Positions 33,901 to 44,799 of a stretch of DNA of 64,000 nt are shown here, piece by piece. Position 1 is the stretch's first letter. Each line of letters begins with the position of its first letter. A model generated the notes under the pieces. The model ran no database searches, was not told where the DNA came from, and was given only the letters and a program-made list of their open reading frames with translations. This DNA is from Ciona savignyi (taxonomy: Eukaryota > Chordata > Ascidiacea > Phlebobranchia > Cionidae). The position numbers and the translations under genes are program-made. The stretch lies in contig CH003228.1 in the NCBI GenBank assembly GCA_000149265.1, positions 72,826-136,825 on the forward strand. The letters run 5' to 3'.

Positions 33901-36900
33901 ATAGTCTTGAAATATGTAATAAAAGCATAACATGCTATTTGCAGGTGAAGTAGTGGTCAGTGCTGCAGCTGATGTCAGTAAAGTGGAGAGCGATATCAGT
34001 GACTTCCTTTACCTCTCTTCTGATGAAGTAACCACTCCAGATGACGTTGCTAAGGTCGTTTTTCATGAGTCGCCGGATGTTTCCATGGAAACAGAAGTTG
34101 TTAAGGTCGCAGAGTCAAATGATGAGAGATCGGAGGTTGAAGATGATGGTTTTCCTCTTCATCTGAGCGAGTCATCCGAGGACTTATGTTCCGATCCTCC
34201 CGAGCAAAACGCAGATGACATTCATCTCTTTGTGTCATCTGATGAAAGCAACTTCTCAGATACAAGCATCGAGATCTCCGAAGATGAGACTCCTTTATCC
34301 AAGAGTCCTGTAATCATTCTCAACAAAGAGGAACCGATTTCTTCCACCAATGATTCATCTCCACAAAACCCAATGTCGGTTACAAATATTTCTGATAAGC
34401 CATCTATCGCCGCACCAGCATGGGACCAGTACCTCGACACCATGTCTTCACATGATAGGCAAGAGGATGACATCCCGGAAGATTTAAACGTTATTGACAA
34501 AAATCCCATTCCTATTCAAGATTCACAAGATAATCCAGACATCGCACTAGATGATCAAGATTCAAACTGGAAGGAAACTATCATCGTATATGAGGCTGCA
34601 TCATCCCAGGTTGAATCTCCAATATTGGAAGAATCGTCTAACCTCCCAACTCATCCGCCAATTGAAACAGAAGAAGTATTGCTTGAAACTAAAGTTAAAC
34701 TTGAAGTGATTGAGCCACCACATGAGCCTCTACCTGTTGAAAGTATCAAGATACCTGGGGAAAAGGAACCAGAAAAGTTATTATTGAACAAGTTAACTTG
34801 AAGGTGACCACAACTATTCGAAAGAGGGGTCACTTCCACCACCGGAAACTGTCTTTGAGCCGAAGGAAACCAATCTTTCAGACTTCAAAAATGTTGAAAT
34901 AGAAATGGAAGAACAACAACAACCTGATTTGCCCTCCGGTAAACTATTTCTATTTAGCTAAACTTTTAAATTTAATTTTATATGTCTCACTAAAAAATTA
35001 TAAACATCATACATGAACTTGTACAGCAGAAAACCCAACAACAAAAGAAAACATTCAAGAACCGATCCAAGATGATAAACTACCACCTAGAACTCCAAAA
35101 GCCATCAAGATAATTGAAGACCCAATTTACATACTTTCGCCACCAGCGACAAGGACCAGAAGAAAAACAAGAATCGGTTTGTTCCTAAAAAATAAATGCT
35201 CGATTAAATGTTATTGACCCATGTTGGCTCTAAACCTGTAATGTATATAGTTAGTGGAGCTAGTTGTCACATAATTTGTGACTCTAATATGTACCTGATG
35301 TAACATGATCGATCCACTTTTTTACCCAAAACGAACTTTCTTTCCTCGGCAGTGGTTTTTAAAATTTTCTTTGCCTTGAAAAATTTTTTTGTGTAAAAAA
35401 TCTTACTAAACACCAACGAAACAAGTATTGCAAACTCACTTATTCATTACTGCAAGCTCACATTTAATTGAAGTTTTGTGCAGATTAATAATTACTTTCA
35501 TTAAAAAAAGGTAATTAGGAACACCAGCCAAACTAAGACATTTGGTGTAGAACATCTGACAATTATTTTGTATAAGAATCTCTTTCCAAAGAACACTGGT
35601 TAAAAATGACTGAATTAAGGATGATCAGGTCTTTCTATCAGTCAAAATATAAAACGCTTTACACTAAATTTCAGAAACACCAAGGTCTGTAAAGACGCAA
35701 AGCTCTTCTGCAATGTCTCTGCGCCATACACCAAGTATGTAGACCTTGAAAATTTCTGTGAAAATAATGCAGTGAATTTTATCCTTGAAAACTAAGTTTA
35801 TTAGAAAACTAAGCATTGAAGATCTGTACATAAGCTTATTCCTTCCTCTTTCGTTTTGTATAATCCTTCCATCACAGAATCCACTGCTAAAAGTCCTGTG
35901 CGAGATCCTCCTCCAGCATTCATCTTCTCTCCTCCAACCACGAGGAGAAGATCTCAGCGGAAAAGAATCCACGTTGACCCTCCGGAGAAAGAAGGAACTC
36001 CGAAAAAAACTATGAGGTTTGGAAGCGTTGATTATTCGATTTTTAACTTTAGTGGGGATTGGTTACCTGCAATAAAATGTTGGTGCAGATTCTAGCAAGT
36101 CTTTCTAGCTTTCTAGGCTCGGTCCAGTGGAATTATTTGGTTTGTACTGAATTAAAGCTGGACACTTAACTGTTGTATGTAAAGGCATTTATAAAGTTTG
36201 CTACTGCAAATAGACTCTGATGCTTTATGGCACTAAAAGAAATACTGGAATTATAAAAGATTATTTATGACTACCTAGCACTCATTACCATTTATGTAAA
36301 TAAAAAGTATGTTTATTGTAAGGTAATAAATAATATTTATCTTGGCACATACATACATGTTGCAGGTTTGATAGTCCACCAAAGGAAGAGAAAATAAGCA
36401 GCAAGCCACCAATTCCCACATCAACAAAGAAACCTCGCAAATCTCCAGCGAGAAAAGCACCCCCAACCCCTACCAGAAGTAGCGCCAGGGTTAAGGTAAA
36501 GAAAGTAATTATACAACAGCCAAAAGTTTTTATTTATCTCCCGGGTGATATAAGCTCCATTTTACATTTACTCTTGAAACACATCGCTAACATTTCTTTA
36601 ACTGCTAACTGTAAGTCCGCTTGATTTCTTGAAATTTATATTTTCAAGAAACAAACAAATAGCTTTTGAATTATATATTAGGAATTTTCAAATAAACGCA
36701 AGGTAAAATCTTGTTTTATCAAATCACCTAACTGAAATTATCTTTGGTTAGTTGTTAAAAAGTGCGGCCTCAAGTGGTGAGGAGGAATCAAAAGAGGAAA
36801 CTGTTGAAGTCGAGAAGAAGAAGTCACCTGTACGAACTCCAAGTCGAAGCCTTCGTGAACGCAAATCAAGCAGGTGGAAGTTTAATCTCAAATGGATGTT

Positions 36901-37693
36901 TCTCTATGTTCTATTAAAATGTAGAATATAAAAATTTTGTTTTTGAATAAATGATTACAATCCTAAATTCAAGCATCAATAATATTATCCTTCAATACTA
37001 TATTTATTTCATTTTTCTCAGTGAACTGCTTCTTGAACATCATGTAAATTTTTGATATTTAAAAAATCAAATTTTAATTATAACACTTGGTATCAGGGAA
37101 AGCCAAGATGAGGCCCCTTCCTCTGTAGCTAGAACATCATCCAGACGTCGGCAAACGCGTGCAAGTGAATCGACTATTGTCGCTCCTCTTCTCGAGGAGC
37201 AACCTGTGGTTAAAAACACTTCTTCACGGCGAAAGAGAACAAAACAAGTCCCGGAGACCACGGTAGAACCCCCTGTGGTTACCAGGACATCGTCCCGGAG
37301 ACATCGGGCAGTTTCTAAAGACATTGCAGATAAGAGGCCGATTGTGCAAGACACCTCTTCGCGTCGCAAGCATACCAGGGTTATAAAACCTTCACTTGAA
37401 GAGCCCGAAGTCTTATCAACAGAGAGTGAAGTCGTGGATGACTCTACTGATGACCAGAAGCAATTTGCACCAGCTGAGGAGGGAATCAATCTAATAGAGT
37501 TGCCGGACAAAGAAGAAACAATAGTTACTCGGCCGAAACGGGCATCTAAAAAGGTAGGAAAACTTTCAGTGTTTTAATAATTATCTCCAAAATAACTGAA
37601 TTTTAACTTTTAACTTTTCAGGATAAATCTGTGACTGCCCCAACTTTTCCAATTCGGGCAAGAAGAAAAGTAAAAGTTCGGACATCAAAATAA
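18902..37693 (+). CDS. AHCTF1: ELYS / AHCTF1 nucleoporin, 41 exons
   Basis: ELYS seeds nuclear pores on chromatin after mitosis and recruits the Nup107-160 complex. Exons: 18902-19022, 19878-20062, 20407-20520, 20613-20749, 21031-21170, 21353-21533, 22070-22192, 22259-22455, 22589-22772, 23085-23163, 23551-23706, 23993-24140, 24299-24448, 24734-24837, 24980-25075, 25408-25562, 25902-26034, 26560-26670, 27160-27306, 27529-27719, 28163-28307, 28661-28795, 29231-29378, 29743-29884, 30109-30216, 30289-30420, 31177-31323, 31760-31870, 32240-32368, 32718-32816, 32875-32940, 33383-33549, 33945-34742, 34804-34938, 35027-35176, 35675-35734, 35878-36016, 36366-36495, 36752-36873, 37097-37553, 37622-37693. 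Total about 2147 aa (human 2266). The N-terminal propeller has LRWLFGVVAV and FQEPENDPRNFCYLW; the helical domain has LRFILEWAWK and ALLDMYYLD; then comes TPQSIL. An acidic disordered part (residues about 1440-1730) and a basic tail follow. The exon at 18902 is less certain; the next ATG is 19871. Confidence 0.9.
19086..19620 (-). mobile_element. tRNA-derived SINE copy interrupted by a foldback element
   Basis: The outer sequence is the SINE family. Read on the minus strand, its head is tRNA-like, with TGGTCTAATGGTTAAGTGCG near 19611-19592 resembling a Pol III A box. The segment 19193-19428 interrupts it. It lies in the proposed first ELYS intron. Confidence 0.7.
19193..19428. mobile_element. 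236-bp foldback/MITE nested in the SINE
   Basis: The ends CCTCTAAATACTACAGGACC and its reverse complement bound an interior of repeated GCTTGGATC-like words. TACCGGAGCTATTG appears on each side (19174-19187 and 19429-19442), an unusually long 14-bp flanking duplication of host SINE sequence. Confidence 0.65.
26296..26450 (-). mobile_element. Truncated SINE copy in an ELYS intron
   Basis: The tail part of the SINE family, from the GTTTATCTCCaggAGTGG phrase to TTTGGTAGAACCC; the tRNA-like head is missing. It lies between the ELYS exons ending 26034 and starting 26560. Confidence 0.65.
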
Positions 37694-37797
37694 CCATTTT
37701 ATAGCTGCACCAGTGTTATCATGCTTTGAAAATTCCACTGCCATGTATGAAAACCAGTTTCTGCTTATAGCTTATAAAAATGTGCCCTCTTTATGCA

Positions 37798-37803
37798 AAT
37801 AAA
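37798..37803 (+). terminator. Polyadenylation signal of ELYS
   Basis: AATAAA 105 bp past the ELYS stop codon, facing the fucosidase 3' end. Confidence 0.6.
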
Positions 37804-37838
37804 TTGAACGAAACCTTTCTACAAGTTTGTCAAAGACA

Positions 37839-37844
37839 TTTATT
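37839..37844 (-). terminator. Polyadenylation signal of the fucosidase gene
   Basis: AATAAA on the minus strand, 70 bp past the fucosidase stop and only about 36 bp from the ELYS signal on the other strand. Confidence 0.55.
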
Positions 37845-37913
37845 ATTTTACAGGATTTAAAAAAAGATATAGAAAATGATTTAAAAAATACAGCAAATTA
37901 ATCAGGATGATTT

Positions 37914-40900
37914 TCATGTGAAATTTTCAAGTTTGAGAACCCATGCCCATTTACATGGTAGTTTAACTGCTGGTACATTTGGCAAGGCAATGATAATTCC
38001 TTTGTTTGTTTGTACTGACTTTTGGTGCCACTCAATCGAAGGACCATTCCATCCCAACATTGAAACTGTAGAACTTGATGTAACAACAGGAGAACCCAAC
38101 TCCAACATGTTGTCAGATGGCCAGGCCAGCACAAATGCATAAACAGCCAATGATTTCTGTGTATACCAAATCTTCGGTGTCACGCTATCATTCTGAGCCC
38201 TCCATGGTGTGCTAAAGTATACCGCTTCCCCATTAACTTTGAGCCAACTTCCAAACTCCATTAATCTGTCCTGGAACACTGGAGCGATCATTCCATACTT
38301 GGTGGGACCGACATTCATCAGCATATTGCCCCCACAGCTGATGGTGGAAGCAAATGTCTGCAAAGATAGAATTAGATTAGAATGCCAATGATAAACAGTA
38401 ATATTACATAAATTATAAAAGATTCACACACAGCTATAATCTCTTCAATTGTTAAAAAGTCCTGGATGTTTGCATTCCTCCTGTAACCCCAAGAATATCG
38501 GTCGATGGTCATGCAGTTCTCCCATTTGTGTGGTTGCAACACCCCAGGACTGTACCGGTCCGAACATGAATAGAACCCTCCATGATGGCACCGAATGCCA
38601 GTCCCCCACCGATCATTAGTAACGACATGGTCCTGTGTTTGTAGTTTGGTGGTTATTAAATACCTAATTGTTTTTAGTTCCTTGGGTGAGAAAGCTAAAC
38701 TTCAGGACTATACTTTTGAGTATAAGTCCAGATAAATGTTGTAGATAAAAAATAAAAGAATAATGGTAATTAATACAATACTGTAAAAATCAGATATTCG
38801 CAAGTTTGTCGATGAAAGTTACATGTAACAGAGTAAGGCATAATCATAATAATTTTATGATAACAATGTTTAATAAATAATTTAATGAGAAACACGCTGT
38901 TAATATTCAATAAGGACAGCATAATGTTATTAGGTTACTACCCACTACACTGAATGTTTACAATTATTCTCCGATTAAATACAATTAAAAAAAGTTTGTG
39001 TGGTGAATACGCATCCCTTATTATAAAGTAGTCTACTCTTAGAATGCATAATAATGCTGTGTAATAATGTGTTAGCATTCTGTGTCAAGTTTACTAGATA
39101 TTATAAACTGATGTAACAACTCGGGCTGTATTTTAGTCTACGCATGATAAAATTACCTTCACTGGGCTATTATTATACAACCACGCAAGAAATTCAGTAG
39201 AATTCCAATAGACATCAGGCCCAAAGTCTCCATCAGACCAAACTATATCTGGTTTGTATTTGTTTACAAGTTCATACAACTCTGGCATTGTTTTCGAATT
39301 CACAAAACTCTTGCTTTTAAAATTGGATGCTTTGTCTCTGGAACCAAAAAAGCATATGATAGGATAATCATGTTTATCACCATGAATGGAAAAACAAAGG
39401 TGGTTAACACACAGGCAATTGTCAGATCACCCCGCGCCCACTGTCGGGTTACTGGAGATATTGCAGTGTGTTTTAATTTAGTAGAACCCATTAATCCACT
39501 GCATATGGCAGAAACTATTTAAGGAAACATCTCAATAGTAGTGATGGTATTGGGATACTTGTTGTAATTATGCGTGACAATAGTCAATATAACACTGACA
39601 GTCAGATTACCTCACAATTGGGCCGAAAAAGCTATTGCAGTCTGTGTTCAAGGTTTTTGTAGATTTTTTTGGCCCCACTACCTTAAACCACTAAAATATT
39701 GATTAAGCTAACTTGCTTGAATTTAAAACATTGTGACCATGTCTTTATATTACCAGTTTGTACATGGGTATAACCAGAGACAAAGTAGTTAGAGTTAAAG
39801 CCCAGGAATGATCATGATATATATAAATATATATATATTTCCTCTTCACAAATGAACTAATATAGTCAAATTATCAATTAATACAGAATGTATCGAAGCA
39901 TATACTTGTATGGTTTTGTGCAAAGTCAGCCAAAAAACTATGACAATTGACAACACACAAGTTTTGTAACTTTTTTAGGATCACATTGCAGGGAAGCCAT
40001 CGATTATATTGTTTTGAAAATTTTATAACTGCATAGGCTAAGCTTACTTGACATATTGTGGGTTAAACCACTCAAAAAGTGAATGGTAGACACCGAATTT
40101 TAGTTTTGTTCGAGCCCTTATTGAAGAAGCTAACTCCCCAACTAAATCTCGATGTGGCCCAACATCCATAGAGTTCCAGTTCCAGGAGACATTTGACGGC
40201 CAATTTGTGAAGCCTTCATGATGCTTGCTTGTTAGAACTACATATTGGGCTCCAGCATCTGCAATGGGAGTCCTTAATTTCCCATGCAATATAATCTCCA
40301 CCTTGACAGTTTATTCTATGGATACTAGACCTTTATTATAGCTGTTCCCTTTTGCAATAAACACATTAAAAAGAAGGTAACACTGAACCCATTAAAGTAA
40401 GACTGAGTAAAATAAGTTGCAACAGCTTTAAAAAGTGTTAAAGTTAGGTTAACCAACGATATTCATCTTTGTATAGTTCAATATTGTCCAAATCAGCTAT
40501 AAATTTACATAAACACCCAATTACATTTTTTTGATTAAAAAAAACTCCACATAAAAATAGTTACCGTATTCTATAAAGTAAATGATCCATTTTTATTGTA
40601 TTATAAATGTCATGCAGTACCAGTAATCATCAGTAGAAAGAAAAAAAAATTGTTGAACCTTGTCAGTTTTGTGTAAAAAAATGACCAATTCTTACTTTTA
40701 AACAAATCAGCCCAATTGTTTGGTTGGAATAGTTCAGCAGTGAACTGTCTTGCAAAATCGGGGTAAGTGAAATCTGGTGGATAGTTGTTTTTCATAAAGT
40801 CCACTACAGCCTGGTTTTTAGTTCCCTATGAAATAAACATTATACTTAACCTTGTTTTCATTTATATCACACTGTTACCTTCCAGTTCCACCAAAACCAT

Positions 40901-41181
40901 TCATTGCCAAAGCTGGGCACTGAAAAAACACCCCAATGAAGAAAGATTCCAAATTTTGCTTGGTCAAACCATTGTGGCAATGGTCTGGAATCAATTGAAG
41001 CCCAATTTGGTTCGTATCTTTTGGTATTTTCAGATTGAGGACTATTTTCCAGTGGTGTTAAAGGGCTTTCTTTGTCATCTATTTTAAGTTCGACATCTCT
41101 AGTAACTTCCCTTTGTTCATATGCATTAGAAAAGCCTCCACACAACAGAACAAGTAAAGAGAGATATCTTAAGCCTAACAT
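37914..41181 (-). CDS. FUCA1: Alpha-L-fucosidase (GH29), 6 exons
   Basis: Exons 41181-40879, 40825-40696, 40258-40048, 39337-39157, 38632-38432 and 38357-37914 join to 489 aa (human FUCA1 466). The enzyme removes terminal alpha-L-fucose from glycoproteins and glycolipids in the lysosome, or outside the cell. Residues 1-20 form a signal peptide starting at the second in-frame ATG (41181); an upstream ATG at 41220 gives a poorer leader. Conserved blocks: [56 protein letters not shown] (Asp about 250 aligns with the catalytic nucleophile), HKWENC, SWGYRR, and [14 protein letters not shown]. Several N-x-S/T sites are present. It could equally be the FUCA1/FUCA2 common ancestor orthologue. Intron 3 holds SINE fragments. 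Confidence 0.93.
39367..39690 (-). mobile_element. Two SINE fragments in fucosidase intron 3
   Basis: A truncated copy spans about 39367-39520 (phrases ATGTTTATC, GTTAACACACAGGCAATTGTC, GTCGGGTTACTGGAG). A second, more diverged fragment lies at about 39560-39670 (CAGATTACCTCaCa, AGCTATTGCAG). Confidence 0.6.
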
Positions 41182-41304
41182 ATTTGCTATATAGTGTATA
41201 TTAGATGTGAAAATATGCACTGAAAGTTGTATCTAATTGCATTGTTTGGTAGTCAAATTACACATTTGCATATTTATTTAGTCAAAGTGTAGGATAGAAT
41301 AGGA

Positions 41305-41590
41305 TATTCATGTTTATCCCCGTGAATGGGAAAACCAAGGGAGTTAACACACGAGCAATCGTCAGATCACCTCGTGCCCACCGTCGGGTTACCCGAGCTA
41401 TTTCAGTGTGTTGTATATGATAGACATATTCCTTCAATTTGGTAGAACTCATTAATCCGCTGGGTTCAGGAAATGCCTGTGAAGTGCCTTGCCCAAGAAC
41501 ACAACCGACTAGATAGCGACCAGTTTCGTACCTGCAACCTTTTGATTAAAAGGCAACGCACTTAACCACCACACTAACCTGTCGGTGTAA
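41305..41590 (-). mobile_element. Full-length tRNA-derived SINE copy
   Basis: The best complete member of the family in the window, about 285 bp. Read on the minus strand, it starts with a tRNA-like head (GTGCGTTGCC and a Pol III A-box-like segment near 41585-41560). A unique body follows, then the end GGTTTTCCCATTCACGGGG. Like the other copies, it lies between or within genes. Confidence 0.7.
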
Positions 41591-41944
41591 TATACTTTTA
41601 CACATGTTTGTGGTCAAGTACAATACATACACTGTACGAGACTAGGCCTATGGAACATGAGATGCATATAACTTGTGTTAAAATTTCCGCATTATAATTG
41701 AACAGCGCACTGATTATAAATTAACTATTGCCTGAGTGTTTTAATTCAGAATGTTTATTAATGTAAATTCTGTCAAAATCCAACAAGTTTTATAATTCAC
41801 TTTCCGCAACATCACATAGTTAAATAGCCAGCATTGTAATAAAGCTTTACATCTATTACAGCCCAGTCCAGATGTTTACTATTTTAAAGCAAGCTTATTT
41901 TTAAAGTAGAAATAAATACTACCTTAACATGACACTATTATACA

Positions 41945-42700
41945 ACTAAGGTAGCAAGCCAGTTAATTTTCGAAATTCCACTGGTTCAGCATCTCCATTG
42001 GAACCAGAGATTTATTGTTTTTTATTGCTTCTCTTAATATATTCAATAGGAAATAAATTGTCATAAAATTGCTTGCTTTGTCACTTATATGTAGCAGTTT
42101 TGCTTATTTGCAGCTAATAAAAATGAAGGCAGTTACCAATGTAATAAATTGCCTAAATTTAACAAAGGCTATGAAATTTAACAAGTGCATATTAACCTTC
42201 AACAAACAAGAGCATACATTTTACTGGAAGTTTTAGTAAATTTGTACTATTATGATAGTACTTATGTACTAATGATGGTTTGTTTTCTGAAATAACTTGT
42301 TTTTTAAATAAATTGGATAATTTAAACTAGGTTCAAGGTTACAACTAAGCAATCAAAATTGCTTTACAAGCAAAATATAATGGGTTATCTGAATCAAAAA
42401 GCGATTTGAGGAAGCAAACTCCTAAGATGCATGCTGGCTTTTAACACAGCGAATTATAAGGAACACCATTAGTATAGTACTTTTAACTCATTATATTCTA
42501 ATGAATAGAGGAAAATGGTTTTATGTTGCCCAAAGAAGGTCGCAATTTATCAGCACAATAACACATGCTCTTGGTAAATGGAAGCACAAACATTCACTCT
42601 TTAACTAGGCACAGAAAATACGCCTGAAAGATTCCAAATTTTGCCATGTTTACCATTTTGAGGAGGCCAAAAGGATCTGCTATCTAGTGATATTCAATTA
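41945..42700 (-). pseudogene. Decayed alpha-L-fucosidase duplicate
   Basis: On the minus strand, 42700-42600 resembles fucosidase exon 1 around AKFGIF and the following codons: GATTCCAAATTTTGCC on the plus strand matches the intact gene closely. About 41945-42015 resembles exon 4 around the CATCTCCATtgGAaCCA segment. Order and strand match the intact gene just downstream, as expected from an old tandem duplication. No frame is open. Confidence 0.5.
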
Positions 42701-44656
42701 GTTTTATATTTTTTTACAAAATATTTCTTTTTCACAATTAGATTTGTGACCACCTTCCACTTCTTTTAAATATATAAAAGTATTCTGTTTACTGTTGAAA
42801 ACCTACTCTTGCAAATTGTTTAGGGAAAATTTGGTTTTGTTCAAGAAAATCTCACCCTCTGAAATTGAAGTTGAAACAATTACATACATTTAAATGCTAC
42901 CTCAGAAAAACATTTAGATTCGCTTTAACATTAATATATGATTACGTTTAGACCTTTATTTCTGTAGAAAACAATAAAACCTTGTTTCAATTTCGAAATG
43001 GAATCGCTAAGTTCCGAAAGTACGAAAGTATGTTTGTTATGATCTAAGTAATTGTGACTCAGCATTTTAATTGCCGACTGCATTTTAGGTCAATGCGCAG
43101 TATTGAGAATATTGTGCAGTATTGGGGATACTTGTACAGGATGTCGTTTTTTCAAGGGTAACAAAACGACATTGGCAACATTAAAATTATTTGCACAAAT
43201 GCCACTTGCCCGCTTAAGGGTTGACGCGATAGTACAAAACGCTCCAATTAACTGGATTATGGCAACAACCCGCAAGATTATTGAATTAAATATGATGGTT
43301 AATTTAAACATTCCCGCTATTAATTGTTTAACATGTAGACTACTGCGTTACCACTTAATTTTCCATACGTGGCTATAACGTTTTATCCCGGTTGCATAGC
43401 TCAGTGGGTAAGAGATCGAAAGTATCGTTGTGACCTTGGCCAATTTTTTGAAACTGTCTGTCCTTGGACAATGTATTTAGCGGACATCGCTTGGATCCAG
43501 TGTATTAATCGGTTGCAATAAAAGCAAAATAACTTTCATATACAACACTCTGCAATAGCTTTAGCGAAGTAATCTGAGTGGGATAACTCTTTCGCGTTGT
43601 CTAATTCACACAAATCGTATTTTTTTGCGGCACAGTCGTAAATTGCTTATTGCAAATTAGCTTTTTTCACTATTTGTTTCGTTGCGCTTCAAGATTATTA
43701 ATGGCCATCTTACAATTACAGGGATTGCCTGCAGAAACGTATAATGTTTAGTACAAGTTAGTGGCTAATCACAGAATGATATATTGTATAATTTATTCTT
43801 TCAATATACATCAAACCTTTAACATTTTATGTAAATATATCCACTAAGTCGGTTTAATACCAGTAGGTTAATGTTTTGAAACAATAATCTAAGCCAATGT
43901 ATTAATAATATTCTTGAAGTAAAGATAAGCTGTAGAAGAAAGTTTGGAAAACTTCATCAACAATTTACACTTCGAAATCTAGCTGTTACACCATAATGTG
44001 TTAACCGCACATGTTAGGAACACGTTAGCCACCACCAGTTTTTAAAACCCATTTTGGCTGGGCGCTTTTTATGTTTCTGAATGCAGAAATGATCGGTTTC
44101 CTGGTTACCTATAGGCCATAGGGTATATATTATACAAGGTGTATAACGTTTTTTTTCTGCAAGCATTAAATATGGGGTTCTCGAGTTACCGATTCAAACG
44201 TAATACCAATGTTTTCTAAATGAAGTGTTCACGTTAGTATTAAAAAAAGATTAAAAAACAAAAAAAATCTAACATCTCTAAAATGTTTAACTAGATTAAA
44301 ACTAATGGTGGCTAACACGTGGTTGGCACTATTCATAATGTTTAAATCGAATTAATCATTTTTGAGATATTATTTTTTCTGTTTTTATTGTTATTTTTCT
44401 GCATTTTTTCTTCATCAAGTTTTGATTGATAAGTGGTTGACCTATATTTTCTAGTTACATAAGAAATATTCCAGTAAGGTTTTGCCAAACCTTGACTGTA
44501 TAAATATTTTGAACACCGCATCACGCGACCATTTTCCTGGAAATATATGGCGCGTCGTGCTACAAGCAGCGGGTGATCTATTGACCTTGTCCACCAATTC
44601 CGATAAACTGATATGTCTAACCATAACTCGGTCTCCGTCATATTGTTGACTTAGAC
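42701..44656. other. Intergenic region with old repeats
   Basis: No gene seen. About 43390-43610 holds a plus-strand SINE relative beginning with a tRNA-like stretch, TAGCTCAGTGGGTAAGAG, an A-box match. About 44280-44480 resembles 52740-52960 in short phrases and may be another old repeat family. The hAT insertion starts at 44657. Confidence 0.45.
43390..43610 (+). mobile_element. Diverged SINE copy with tRNA-like head
   Basis: The head GGTTGCATAGCTCAGTGGGT reads like the 5' half of a tRNA, including the A box, but no acceptor stem or B box completes a gene. Downstream phrases (CAACACTCTGCAATAGCT, TAATCTGAGTGGGATAAC) match the SINE body in inverted orientation to the copy at 41305. Confidence 0.55.
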
Positions 44657-44799
44657 CAGGGGTCGGCAACCTTTTCATAGTCGCGGGCCAAAACCAAACT
44701 CAACATGATCTCGGCGGGCCGTAATAAATTTCTCAACTACACATCAACTTTTCCACGCTTTGATAATATTTCAAGATTGCAAAATCAATTAGACAAATA

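Noticed and set aside
43103-43378. 91-codon plus-strand frame
   Set aside because: Overlapping open frame on the opposite strand, no recognisable features, in a repeat-rich interval.
43393-43420. tRNA gene
   Set aside because: Only the 5' half including the A box is tRNA-like; there is no matching acceptor stem, anticodon arm or B box. Treated as a SINE head.
44342-44678. Minus-strand frames next to the hAT end
   Set aside because: Two overlapping frames of different phase that run into transposon sequence; no protein similarity.
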